DNA from: Fasciola hepatica
Lineage: Eukaryota; Platyhelminthes; Trematoda; Plagiorchiida; Fasciolidae
Length of the DNA stretch: 64,000 nucleotides
Direction: 5' to 3'
NCBI GenBank assembly: GCA_948099385.1
Contig: CANUEZ040000191.1
Span: 6,758,001 to 6,822,000, forward strand
A program made the translations under genes and the position numbers. Of this stretch, positions 12,318 to 25,911 are shown piece after piece (the stretch's first letter is position 1; every line of letters starts with the position of its first letter). The notes beneath the pieces were generated by a model, which did no database searches, was not told the DNA's origin, and saw only the letters and a program-made list of their open reading frames with translations.

Positions 12318-15300
12318 CATGAGCATTGCACATGGACAGAGCCCACACGGGGACACGAACAAGGGTTGGGGTGAACGCATGTCAGTCGAACACCCAAACC
12401 ACAAGGCTATCCGATATGGGTCTCAACGCTTTGTTCAACATATACAATACGTGATATAGCAAAATATCCAAATTGGATTCGGCTTTCGCTTTCGCTTTGA
12501 ACGGTAACAACCAAATTATCGCACACCGATCCAATCCCATGTTCCATCACTTCTCTATTTATGGGCCTAAGTAAAACCAAGGCATTCCCTTATGAACAAT
12601 CCCCACACAGATTGCTCATACAATGCAATAGAGCAGTAGCAGAGTAGATTTGTATAATATGATTCTCCATGCAGCTTGAACACTGAACTGACCATTGAAA
12701 ATGATGGAAGCACTGTACAGCTGTTTGACCCGCTAAGGGAATCATGAGCATTGCACATGGACAGAGCCCACACGGGGACACGAACAAGGGTTGGGGTGAA
12801 CGAATGTCAGTCGAACACCCAAACCACAAGGCTATCCGATATGGGTCTGAACGCTTTGTTCAACATATACACTATATGATATAGCACAATCCCCAAATTC
12901 GATTCGGCTTGCGCTTTTGCATTGAACGGTAACAACCAAATTCTCGCACACCGATCCAATCCTATGTTCCATCACTTCTCTATTTATGGGCCTAAGTAAA
13001 ACCAAGGCATTCCCTTATGAACAATCCCCACACAGATTGCTCATGCAATGCAATAGAGCAGTAGCAGAGTAGATTTGTATAATATGATTCTCCATGCAGC
13101 TTGAACACTGAACTGACCATTGAAAATGATGGAAGCACTGTACAGCTGTTTGATCCGCTAAGGAAATCATGAGCATTGCACATGGACAGAGCCCACACGG
13201 GGACACGAACAAGGGTTGGGGTGAACGAATGTCAGTCGAACACCCAAACCACAAGGCTATCCGATATGGGTCTCAACGCTTTGTTCAACATATACAATAC
13301 GTGATACAGCAAAATATCCAAATTGGATTCGGCTTTCGCTTTCGCTTTGAACGGTAACAACCAAATTATCGCACACCGATCCAATCCCATGTTCCATCAC
13401 TTCTCTATTTATGGGCCTAAGTAAAACCAAGGCATTCCCTTATGAACAATCCCCACACAGATTGCTCATACAATGCAATAGAGCAGTAGCAGAGTAGATT
13501 TGTATAATATGATTCTCCATGCAGCTTGAACACTGAACTGACCATTGAAAATGATGGAAGCACTGTACAGCTGTTTGATCCGCCATGGGAATCATGAGCA
13601 TTGCACATGGACAGAGCCCACACGGGGACACGAACAAGGGTTGGGGTGAACGATTGTCAGTCGAACACCCAAACCACAAGGCTATCCGATATGGGTCTCA
13701 ACGCTTTGTACAACATATACAATACATGATATAGCACAATCCCCAAATTGGATTCGGCTTTCGCTTTCGCTTTGAAAGGTAACAACCAAATTCTCGCACA
13801 CCGATCCAATCCTATGTTCCATCACTTCTCTATTTATGGGCCTAAGTAAAACCAAGGCATTCCCTTATGAACAATCCCCACACAGATTGCTCATACAATG
13901 CAATAGAGCAGTAGCAGAGTAGATTTGTACAATATGATTCTCCATGCAGCTTGAACACTGAACTGGCCATTGAAAATGATGGAAGCACTGTACAATTGAT
14001 TGATCCGCTAAGGGAATCATGAGCATTGCACATGGACAGAGCCCACACGGGGACACGAACAAGGGTTGGGGTGAACGAATGTCAGTCGAACACCCAAACC
14101 ACAAGGCTATCCGATATGGGTCTCAACGCTTTGTTCAACATATACAATACGTGATACAGCAAAATATCCAAATTGGATTCGGCTTTCGCTTTCGCTTTGA
14201 ACGGTAACAACCAAATTATCGCACACCGATCCAATCCCATGTTCCATCACTTCTCTATTTATGGGCCTAAGTAAAACCAAGGCATTCCCTTATGAACAAT
14301 CCCCACACAGATTGCTCATACAATGCAATAGAGCAGTAGCAGAGTAGATTTGTATAATATGATTCTCCATGCAGCTTGAACACTGAAGTGACCATTGAAA
14401 ATTATGGAAGCACTGTACAGCTGTTTGATCCGCCATGGGAATCATGAGCATTGCACATGGACAGAGCCCACACGGGGACACGAACAAGGGTTGGGGTGAA
14501 CGATTGTCAGTCGAACACCCAAACCACAAGGCTATCCGATATGGGTCTCAACGCTTTGTACAACATATACAATACATGATATAGCACAATCCCCAAATTG
14601 GATTCGGCTTTCGCTTTTGCATTGAACGGTAACAACCAAATTCTCGCACACCGATCCAATCCTATGTTCCATCACTTCTCTATTTATGGGCCTAAGTAAA
14701 ACCAAGGCATTCCTTTATGAACAATCCCCACACAGATTGCTCATGCAATGCAATAGAGCAGTAGCAGAGTAGATTTGTATAATATGATTCTCCATGCAGC
14801 TTGAACACTGAACTGACCATTGAAAATGATGGAAGCACTGTAGAGCTGGTTGATCCGCCATGGGAATCATGAGCATTGCACATGGACAGAGCCCACACGG
14901 GGACACGAACAAGGGTTGGGGTGAACGATTGTCAGTCGAACACCCAAACCACAAGGCTATCCGATATGGGTTTCAACGCTTTGTTCAACATATACAATAC
15001 ATGATATAGCACAATCACCAAATTGGATTCGGCTTTCACTTTCGCTTTGAACGGTAACAACCAAATTCTCGCACACCGATCCAATCCTATGTTCCATCAC
15101 TTCTCTATTTATGGGCCTAAGTAAAACCAAGGCATTCCCTTATGAACAATCCACACAGATTGCTCATGCAATGCAACAGAGCAGTAGCAGAGTAGATTTG
15201 TATAATATGATTCTCCATGCAGCTTGAACACTGAACTGACCATTGAAAATGATGGAAGCACTGTACAGCTGTTTGATCCGCTAAGGGAATCATGAGCATT

Positions 15301-16565
15301 GCACATGGACAGAGCCCACACGGGGACACGAACAAAGGTTTGGGTGAACGATTGTCAGTCGAACACCCAAACCACAAGGCTATCCGATATGGGTCTCAAC
15401 GCGTTCATCAACATATACACTACATGATATAGCACAATCCCCAAATTGGATTCGGCTTGCGCTTTTGCATTGAACGGTAACAACCAAATTCTCGCACACC
15501 GATCCAATCCTATGTTCCATCACTTCTCTATTTATGGGCCTAAGTAAAACCAAGGCATTCCCTTATGAACAATCCCCACACAGATTGCTCATGCAATGCA
15601 ATAGAGCAGTAGCAGAGTAGATTTGTATAATATGATTCTCCATGCAGCTTGAACACTGAACTGACCATTGAAAATCATGGAAGCACTGTAGAGCGGTTTG
15701 ATCCGCTAAGGGAATCATGAGCATTGCACATGGACAGAGCCCACACGGGGAAACGAGCAAGGGTTGGGGTGAACGAATGTCAGTCGAACACCCAAACCAC
15801 AAGGCTATCCGATATGGGTCTGAACGCTTTGTTCAACATATACACTATATGATATAGCACAATCCCCAAATTCGATTCGGCTTGCGCTTTTGCATTGAAC
15901 GGTCACAACCAAATTCTCGCACACCGATCCAATCCTATGTTCCATCACTTCTCTATTTATGGGCCTAAGTAAAACCAAGGCATTCCCTTATGAACAATCC
16001 CCACACAGATTGCTCATACAATGCAATAGAGCAGTAGCAGAGTAGATTTGTATAATATGATTCTCCATGCAGCTTGAACACTGAACTGACCATTGAAAAT
16101 GATGGAAACACTGTACAGCTGTTTGATCCGCTAAGGGAATCATGAGCATTGCACATGGACAGAGCCCACACGGGGACACGAACAAGGGTTGGGGTGAACG
16201 AATGTCAGTCGAACACCCAAACCACAAGGCTATCCGATATGGGTCTGAACGCTTTGTTCAACATATACACTACATGATATAGCACAATCCCCAAATTCGA
16301 TTCGGCTTGCCCTTTTGCATTGAACGGTAACAACCAAATTCTCGCACACCGATCCAATCCCATGTTCCATCACTTCTCTATTTATGGGCCTAAGTAAAAC
16401 AAAGGCATTCCCTTATGAACAATCCCCACACAGATTGCTCATACAATGCAATAGAGCAGTAGCAGAGTAGATTTGTATAATATGATTCTCCATGCAGCTT
16501 GAACACTGAAGTGACCATTGAAAATGATGGAAGCACTGTAGAGCTGTTTGATCCGCTAAGGGAAT
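12318..16565. repeat. Mixed monomers without a clear higher-order unit
   Basis: Ten monomers combine variants of both neighbouring blocks. The unit at 12318 matches 8071 and 10194. The 'ccgccatggg' allele appears near 13580, 14430 and 14857. The unit starting 14868 is 423 bp after losing two bases near 15151. The unit at 15291 again carries 'cgcgttcatcaacat', otherwise confined to 5.6-9.0 kb. I see no repeated order inside this stretch. Confidence 0.7.
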
Positions 16566-19500
16566 CATGAGCATTGCACATGGACAGAGCCCACACGGGG
16601 AAACGAGCAAGGGTTGGGGTGAACGAATGTCAGTCGAACACCCAAACCACAAGGCTATCCGATATGGGTCTGAACGCTTTGTTCAACATATACACTACAT
16701 GATATATATCACGATCCCCAAATTCGATTCGGCTTGCGCTTTTGCATTGAACGGTAACAACCAAATTCTCGCGCACCGATCCAATCCTATGTTCCATCAC
16801 TTCTCTATTTATGGGCCTAAGTAAAACCAAGGCATTCCCTTATGAACAATCCCCACACAGATTGCTCATGCAATGCAATAGAGCAGTAGCAGAGTAGATT
16901 TGTATAATATGATACTCCATGCAGCTTGAACACTGAACTGACCATTGAAAATGATGGAAGCACTGTAGAGCTGGTTGATCCGCTAAGGGAATCATGAGCA
17001 TTGCACATGGACAGAGCCCACACGGGGACACGAACACGGGTTTGGGTGAACGATTGTCAGTCGAACACCCAAACCACAAGGCTATCCGATATGGGTCTCA
17101 ACGCTTTGTTCAACATACACAATACATGATATAGCACAATCCTTAAATTGGATTCGGCTTTCGCTTTGGCTTTGAACGGTAACAACCAAATTCTCGCACA
17201 CCGATCCAATCCTATGTTCCATCACTTCTCTATTTATGGGCCTAGGTAAAACCAAGGCATTCCCTTATGAACAATCCCCACACAGATTGCTCATGCAATG
17301 CAATACAGCATAGCAGATTAAATTTGTATAATATGATTCTCCATGCAGCTTGAACACTGAACTGACCATTGAAAATGATGGAAGAACTGTAGAGCTGTTT
17401 GATCCGCTAATGGAATCATGAGCATTGCACATGGACAGAGCCCACACGGGGACACGAGCAAGGGTTGGGGTGAACGAATGTCAGTCGAACACCCAAACCA
17501 CAAGGCTATCCGATATGGGTCTGAACGCTTTGTTCAACATATACACTACATGATATAGCACGATCCCCAAATTCGATTCGGCTTGCGCTTTTGCATTGAA
17601 CGGTAACAACCAAATTCTCGCGCACCGATCCAATCCTATGTTCCATCACTTCTCTATTTATGGGCCTAAGTAAAACCAAGGCATTCCCTTATGAACAATC
17701 CCCACACAGATTGCTCATGCAATGCAATAGAGCAGTAGCAGAGTAGATTTGTATAATATGATACTCCATGCAGCTTGAACACTGAACTGACCATTGAAAA
17801 TTATGGAAGCACTCTGCAGCTGTTTGATCCGCTAAGGGAATCATGAGCATTGCACATGGACGGAGCCCACACGGGGACACGAACACGGGTTTGGGTGAAC
17901 GATTGTCAGTCGAACACCCAAACCACAAGGCTATCCGATATGGTTCTCAACGCTTTGTTCAACATATACAATACATGATATAGCACAATTCCCAAATCGG
18001 ATTCGGCTTTCGCTTTCGCTTTGAACGGTAACAACCAAATTTTCGCACACCGATCCAATCCTATGTTCCATCACTTCTCTATTTATGGGCCTAGGTAAAA
18101 CCAAGGCATTCCCTTATGAACAATCCCCACACAGATTGCTCATGCAATGCAATACAGCATAGCAGAGTAGATTTGTATAATATGATTCTCCATGCAGCTT
18201 GAACACTGAACTGACCATTGAAAATGATGGAAGCACTGTAGAGCTGTTTGATCCGCTAAGGGAATCATGAGCATTGCACATGGACAGAGCCCACACGGGG
18301 ACACGAACAAGGGTTGGGGTGAACGAATGTCAGTCGAAAACCCAAACCACAAGGCTATCCGATATGGGTCTCAACGATTCGTTCAACATATTCAATACGT
18401 GGTATAGCAAAATATCCAAATTGGATTCGGCTTTCGCTTTCGCTTTGAACGGTAACAACCAAATTCTCGCACACCGATCCAATCCCATGTTCATTCACTT
18501 CTCTATTTATGGGCCTAAGTAAAACCAAGGCATTCCCTTATGAACAATCCCCACACAGATTGCTCATACAATGCAATAGAGCAGTAGCAGAGTAGATTTG
18601 TATAATATGATTCTCCATGCAGCTTGAACACTGAAGTGACCATTGAAAATGATGGAAGCACTGTAGAGCTGTTTGATCCGCTAAGGGAATCATGAGCATT
18701 GCACATGGACAGAGCCCACACGGGGGAACGAACAAGGGTTGGGGTGAACGAATGTCAGTCGAACACCCAAACCACAAGGCTATCCGATATGGGTCTCAAC
18801 GCTTTGTTCAATATATACAATACATGATATAGCACAATCCCCAAATTGGATTCGGCTTTCGCTTTCGCTTTGAACGGTAACAACCAAATTTTCGCACACC
18901 GATCCAATCCTATGTTCCATCACTTCTCTATTTGTGGGCCTAGGTAAAACCAAGGCATTCCCTTATGAACAATCCCCACACAGATTGCTCATGCAATGCA
19001 ATACAGCATAGCAGAGTAGATTTGTATTATATGATTCTCCATGCAGCTTGAACACTGAACTGACCATTGAAAATGATGGAAGCACTGTACAGCTGTTTGA
19101 TCCGCTAAGGGAATCATGAGCATTGCACATGGAGAGAGCCCACACGGGGACACGAACAAGGGTTTGGGTGAACGAATGTCAGTCGAACACCCAAACCACA
19201 AGGCTATCCGATATGGGTCTCAACGCTTTGTTCAACATATACAATACATGATATAGCACAATCCCCAAAATGGCTTCGGCTTTCGCTTTCGCTTTGAAAG
19301 GTAAAAATCCAATTCTCGCACACCGATCCAATCCTATGTTCCATCACTTCTCTATTTATGGGCCTAAGTAAAACCAAGGCATTCCCTTATGAACAATCCC
19401 CACACAGATTGCTCATACAATGCAATAGAGCAGTAGCAGAGTAGATTTGTACAATATGATTCTCCATGCAGCTTGAACACTGAACTGACCATTGAAAATG

Positions 19501-21238
19501 ATGGAAGCACTGTAGAGCTGTTTGATCCGCTAAGGGAATCATGAGCATTGCACATGGACAGAGCCCACACGGGGACACGAACAAGGGTTGGGGTGAACGA
19601 ATGTCAGTCGAACACCCAAACCACAAGGCTATCCGATATGGGTCTGAACGCTTTGTTCAACATATACACTACATGATATAGCACAATCACCAAATTGGAT
19701 TCGGCTTTCAATTTGGCTTTGTAAGATAACAACCAAATTCTCGCACACCGATCCAATCCTATGTTCCATCAATTCTCCATTTATGGGCCTAAGTAAAACC
19801 AAGGCATTCCCTTATGAACAATCCACACACAGATTGCTCATGCAATGCAATACAGCATAGCAGATGAGATTTGTACAATATGATTATCCATGCAGCTTGA
19901 ACACTGAACTGACCATTGGAAATGATGGAAGCACTGTACAACTGATTGATCCGCTAAGTGAAGCATGAGCATTGCACATGGACAGAGCCCACACGGGGAC
20001 ACGATCAAGGGTTGGGGTGAACGATTGTCAGTCGAACACCCAAACCACAAGGCTATCCGATATGGGTCTCAACGCATTGTTTAACATAAACAATACATGA
20101 TATAACAAAATCCCCAAATTGGATTCCCGTTTCCCTTTGGCTATGAACGGTAACAACCGAATTCTCGCACACCGATCCAATCCTATGTTCCATCACTTCT
20201 CTATTTATGGGCCTAAGTAAAACCAAGGCATTCCCTTATGAACAATCCCCACACAGATTGCTCATACAATGCAATAGAGCAGTAGCAGAGTAGATTTGTA
20301 TAATATGATTCTCCATGCAGCTTGAACACTGAACTGACCATTGAAAATTATGGAAGCACTGTACAGCTGTTTGATCCGCTAAGGGAATCATGAGCATTGC
20401 ACATGGACAGAGCCCACACGGGGACACGAACAAAGGTTGGGGTGAACGAATGTCAGTCGAACACCAAAACCACAAGGCTATCCGATATGGGTCTCAACGC
20501 TTTGTTTAACATATACACTACATGATATAGCACAATCCCCAAATTGGATTCGGCTTGCGCTTTTGCATTGAACGGTAACAACCAAATTCTCGCACACCGA
20601 TCCAATTCTATGTCCCATCACTTCTCCATTTATGGGCCTAAGTAAAACCAAGGCATTCCCTTATGAACAATCCCCACACAGATTGCTCATACAATGCAAT
20701 AGAGCAGTAGCAGAGTAGATTTGTATAATATGATTCTCCATGCAGCTTGAACACTGAACTGACCATTGAAAATGATGGAAGCACTGTACAGCTGTTTGAT
20801 CCGCTAAGGGAATCATGAGCATTGCACATGGACAGAGCCCACACGGGGACACGAACAAGGGTTGGGGTGAACGATTGTCAGTCGAACACCCAAACCACAA
20901 GGCTATCCGATATGGGTCTGAACGCTTTGTTCAACATATACACTACATGATATAGCACAATCCCCAAATTCGATTCGGCTTGCCCTTTTGCATTGAACGG
21001 TAACAACCAAATTCTCGCACACCGATCCAATCCCATGTTCCATCACTTCTCTATTTATGGGCCTAAGTAAAACAAAGGCATTCCCTTATGAACAATCCCC
21101 ACACAGATTGCTCATACAATGCAATAGAGCAGTAGCAGAGTAGATTTGTATAATATGATTCTCCATGCAGCTTGAACACTGAACTGACCATTGAAAATTA
21201 TGGAAGCACTGTACAGCTGTTTGATCCGCTAAGGGAAT
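16566..21238. repeat. 11-monomer higher-order repeat, copy 1 (4673 bp)
   Basis: Eleven monomers with lengths 427, 424, 425, 424, 425, 424, 425, 424, 425, 425 and 425 bp are matched one for one by 21239-25911. Shared rare features include 'gatatatatcacg' (2-bp insertion), 'cagcatagcag' (1-bp deletion), 'gagaactgtagagctg'-like changes and 'cccgtttccctttggc'. Similarity actually begins near 16240 and ends near 20915 in this copy, so the exchange point is about 105 bp into a monomer. I noticed only about a dozen differences between copies. Confidence 0.93.
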
Positions 21239-24200
21239 CATGAGCATTGCACATGGACAGAGCCCACACGGGGAAACGAGCAAGGGTTGGGGTGAACGAA
21301 TGTCAGTCGAACACCCAAACCACAAGGCTATCCGATATGGGTCTGAACGCTTTGTTCAACATATACACTACATGATATATATCACGATCCCCAAATTCGA
21401 TTCGGCTTGCGCTTTTGCATTGAACGGTAACAACCAAATTCTCGCGCACCGATCCAATCCTATGTTCCATCACTTCTCTATTTATGGGCCTAAGTAAAAC
21501 CAAGGCATTCCCTTATGAACAATCCCCACACAGATTGCTCATGCAATGCAATAGAGCAGTAGCAGAGTAGATTTGTATAATATGATACTCCATGCAGCTT
21601 GAACACTGAACTGACCATTGAAAATGATGGAAGCACTGTAGAGCTGGTTGATCCGCTAAGGGAATCATGAGCATTGCACATGGACAGAGCCCACACGGGG
21701 ACACGAACACGGGTTTGGGTGAACGATTGTCAGTCGAACACCCAAACCACAAGGCTATCCGATATGGGTCTCAACGCTTTGTTCAACATACACAATACAT
21801 GATATAGCACAATCCTTAAATTGGATTCGGCTTTCGCTTTGGCTTTGAACGGTAACAACCAAATTCTCGCACACCGATCCAATCCTATGTTCCATCACTT
21901 CTCTATTTATGGGCCTAGGTAAAACCAAGGCATTCCCTTATGAACAATCCCCACACAGATTGCTCATGCAATGCAATACAGCATAGCAGATTAAATTTGT
22001 ATAATATGATTCTCCATGCAGCTTGAACACTGAACTGACCATTGAAAATGATGGAAGAACTGTAGAGCTGTTTGATCCGCTAATGGAATCATGAGCATTG
22101 CACATGGACAGAGCCCACACGGGGACACGAGCAAGGGTTGGGGTGAACGAATGTCAGTCGAACACCCAAACCACAAGGCTATCCGATATGGGTCTGAACG
22201 CTTTGTTCAACATATACACTACATGATATAGCACAATCCCCAAATTCGATTCGGCTTGCGCTTTTGCATTGAACGGTAACAACCAAATTCTCGCGCACCG
22301 ATCCAATCCTATGTTCCATCACTTCTCTATTTATGGGCCTAAGTAAAACCAAGGCATTCCCTTATGAACAATCCCCACACAGATTGCTCATGCAATGCAA
22401 TAGAGCAGTAGCAGAGTAGATTTGTATAATATGATACTCCATGCAGCTTGAACACTGAACTGACCATTGAAAATTATGGAAGCACTCTGCAGCTGTTTGA
22501 TCCGCTAAGGGAATCATGAGCATTGCACATGGACGGAGCCCACACGGGGACACGAACACGGGTTTGGGTGAACGATTGTCAGTCGAACACCCAAACCACA
22601 AGGCTATCCGATATGGTTCTCAACGCTTTGTTCAACATATACAATACATGATATAGCACAATTCCCAAATCGGATTCGGCTTTCGCTTTCGCTTTGAACG
22701 GTAACAACCAAATTTTCGCACACCGATCCAATCCTATGTTCCATCACTTCTCTATTTATGGGCCTAGGTAAAACCAAGGCATTCCCTTATGAACAATCCC
22801 CACACAGATTGCTCATGCAATGCAATACAGCATAGCAGAGTAGATTTGTATAATATGATTCTCCATGCAGCTTGAACACTGAACTGACCATTGAAAATGA
22901 TGGAAACACTGTACAGCTGTTTGATCCGCTAAGGGAATCATGAGCATTGCACATGGACAGAGCCCACACGGGGACACGAACAAGGGTTGGGGTGAACGAA
23001 TGTCAGTCGAAAACCCAAACCACAAGGCTATCCGATATGGGTCTCAACGATTCGTTCAACATATTCAATACGTGGTATAGCAAAATATCCAAATTGGATT
23101 CGGCTTTCGCTTTCGCTTTGAACGGTAACAACCAAATTCTCGCACACCGATCCAATCCCATGTTCATTCACTTCTCTATTTATGGGCCTAAGTAAAACCA
23201 AGGCATTCCCTTATGAACAATCCCCACACAGATTGCTCATACAATGCAATAGAGCAGTAGCAGAGTAGATTTGTATAATATGATTCTCCATGCTGCTTGA
23301 ACACTGAAGTGACCATTGAAAATGATGGAAGCACTGTAGAGCTGTTTGATCCGCTAAGGGAATCATGAGCATTGCACATGGACAGAGCCCACACGGGGGA
23401 ACGAACAAGGGTTGGGGTGAACGAATGTCAGTCGAACACCCAAACCACAAGGCTATCCGATATGGGTCTCAACGCTTTGTTCAATATATACAATACATGA
23501 TATAGCACAATCCCCAAATTGGATTCGGCTTTCGCTTTCGCTTTGAACGGTAACAACCAAATTTTCGCACACCGATCCAATCCTATGTTCCATCACTTCT
23601 CTATTTGTGGGCCTAGGTAAAACCAAGGCATTCCCTTATGAACAATCCCCACACAGATTGCTCATGCAATGCAATACAGCATAGCAGAGTAGATTTGTAT
23701 TATATGATTCTCCATGCAGCTTGAACACTGAACTGACCATTGAAAATGATGGAAGCACTGTACAGCTGTTTGATCCGCTAAGGGAATCATGAGCATTGCA
23801 CATGGAGAGAGCCCACACGGGGACACGAACAAGGGTTTGGGTGAACGAATGTCAGTCGAACACCCAAACCACAAGGCTATCCGATATGGGTCTCAACGCT
23901 TTGTTCAACATATACAATACATGATATAGCACAATCCCCAAAATGGCTTCGGCTTTCGCTTTCGCTTTGAAAGGTAAAAATCCAATTCTCGCACACCGAT
24001 CCAATCCTATGTTCCATCACTTCTCTATTTATGGGCCTAAGTAAAACCAAGGCATTCCCTTATGAACAATCCCCACACAGATTGCTCATACAATGCAATA
24101 GAGCAGTAGCAGAGTAGATTTGTACAATATGATTCTCCATGCAGCTTGAACACTGAACTGACCATTTAAAATGATGGAAGCACTGTAGAGCTGTTTGATC

Positions 24201-25911
24201 CGCTAAGGGAATCATGAGCATTGCACATGGACAGAGCCCACACGGGGACACGAACAAGGGTTGGGGTGAACGAATGTCAGTCGAACACCCAAACCACAAG
24301 GCTATCCGATATGGGTCTGAACGCTTTGTTCAACATATACACTACATGATATAGCACAATCACCAAATTGGATTCGGCTTTCAATTTGGCTTTGTAAGAT
24401 AACAACCAAATTCTCGCACACCGATCCAATCCTATGTTCCATCAATTCTCCATTTATGGGCCTAAGTAAAACCAAGGCATTCCCTTATGAACAATCCACA
24501 CACAGATTGCTCATGCAATGCAATACAGCATAGCAGATGAGATTTGTACAATATGATTATCCATGCAGCTTGAACACTGAACTGACCATTGGAAATGATG
24601 GAAGCACTGTACAACTGATTGATCCGCTAAGTGAAGCATGAGCATTGCACATGGACAGAGCCCACACGGGGACACGATCAAGGGTTGGGGTGAACGATTG
24701 TCAGTCGAACACCCAAACCACAAGGCTATCCGATATGGGTCTCAACGCATTGTTCAACATAAACAATACATGATATAGCAAAATCCCCAAATTGGATTCC
24801 CGTTTCCCTTTGGCTATGAACGGTAACAACCGAATTCTCGCACACCGATCCAATCCTATGTTCCATCACTTCTCTATTTATGGGCCTAAGTAAAACCAAG
24901 GCATTCCCTTATGAACAATCCCCACACAGATTGCTCATACAATGCAATAGAGCAGTAGCAGAGTAGATTTGTATAATATGATTCTCCATGCAGCTTGAAC
25001 ACTGAACTGACCATTGAAAATTATGGAAGCACTGTACAGCTGTTTGATCCGCTAAGGGAATCATGAGCATTGCACATGGACAGAGCCCACACGGGGACAC
25101 GAACAAAGGTTGGGGTGAACGAATGTCAGTCGAACACCAAAACCACAAGGCTATCCGATATGGGTCTCAACGCTTTGTTTAACATATACACTACATGATA
25201 TAGCACAATCCCCAAATTGGATTCGGCTTGCGCTTTTGCATTGAACGGTAACAACCAAATTCTCGCACACCGATCCAATTCTATGTCCCATCACTTCTCC
25301 ATTTATGGGCCTAAGTAAAACCAAGGCATTCCCTTATGAACAATCCCCACACAGATTGCTCATACAATGCAATAGAGCAGTAGCAGAGTAGATTTGTATA
25401 ATATGATTCTCCATGCAGCTTGAACACTGAACTGACCATTGAAAATGATGGAAGCACTGTACAGCTGTTTGATCCGCTAAGGGAATCATGAGCATTGCAC
25501 ATGGACAGAGCCCACACGGGGACACGAACAAGGGTTGGGGTGAACGATTGTCAGTCGAACACCCAAACCACAAGGCTATCCGATATGGGTCTCAACGCTT
25601 TGTTCAACATATACAATACATGATATAGCACAATCCCCAAATTGGATTCGACTTTCATTTTGGCTGTGTAAGATAACAACAAAATTCTCGCACACCGATC
25701 CAATCCTATGTTCCATCACTTCTCTATTTATGGGCCTAAGTAAAACCAAGGCATTCCCTTATGAACAATCCCCACACAGATTGCTCATACAATGCAATAG
25801 AGCAGTAGCAGAGTAGATTTGTATAATATGATTCTCCATGTAGCTTGTACACTGAACTGACCATTGAAAATGATGGAAACACTGTACAGCTGTTTGATCC
25901 GCTAAGGGAAT
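21239..25911. repeat. 11-monomer higher-order repeat, copy 2 (4673 bp)
   Basis: This is a tandem near-identical copy of the preceding 4673 bp. Differences seen by eye include 'gaaaattatgg' at 21193, 'ggaaacactgtacag' at 22902, 'catgctgcttg' at 23290 and 'accatttaaaatg' at 24161. Both long and short monomers sit in the same order, which argues for duplication of the whole block rather than monomer-by-monomer conversion. Identity ends near 25590. Confidence 0.93.
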
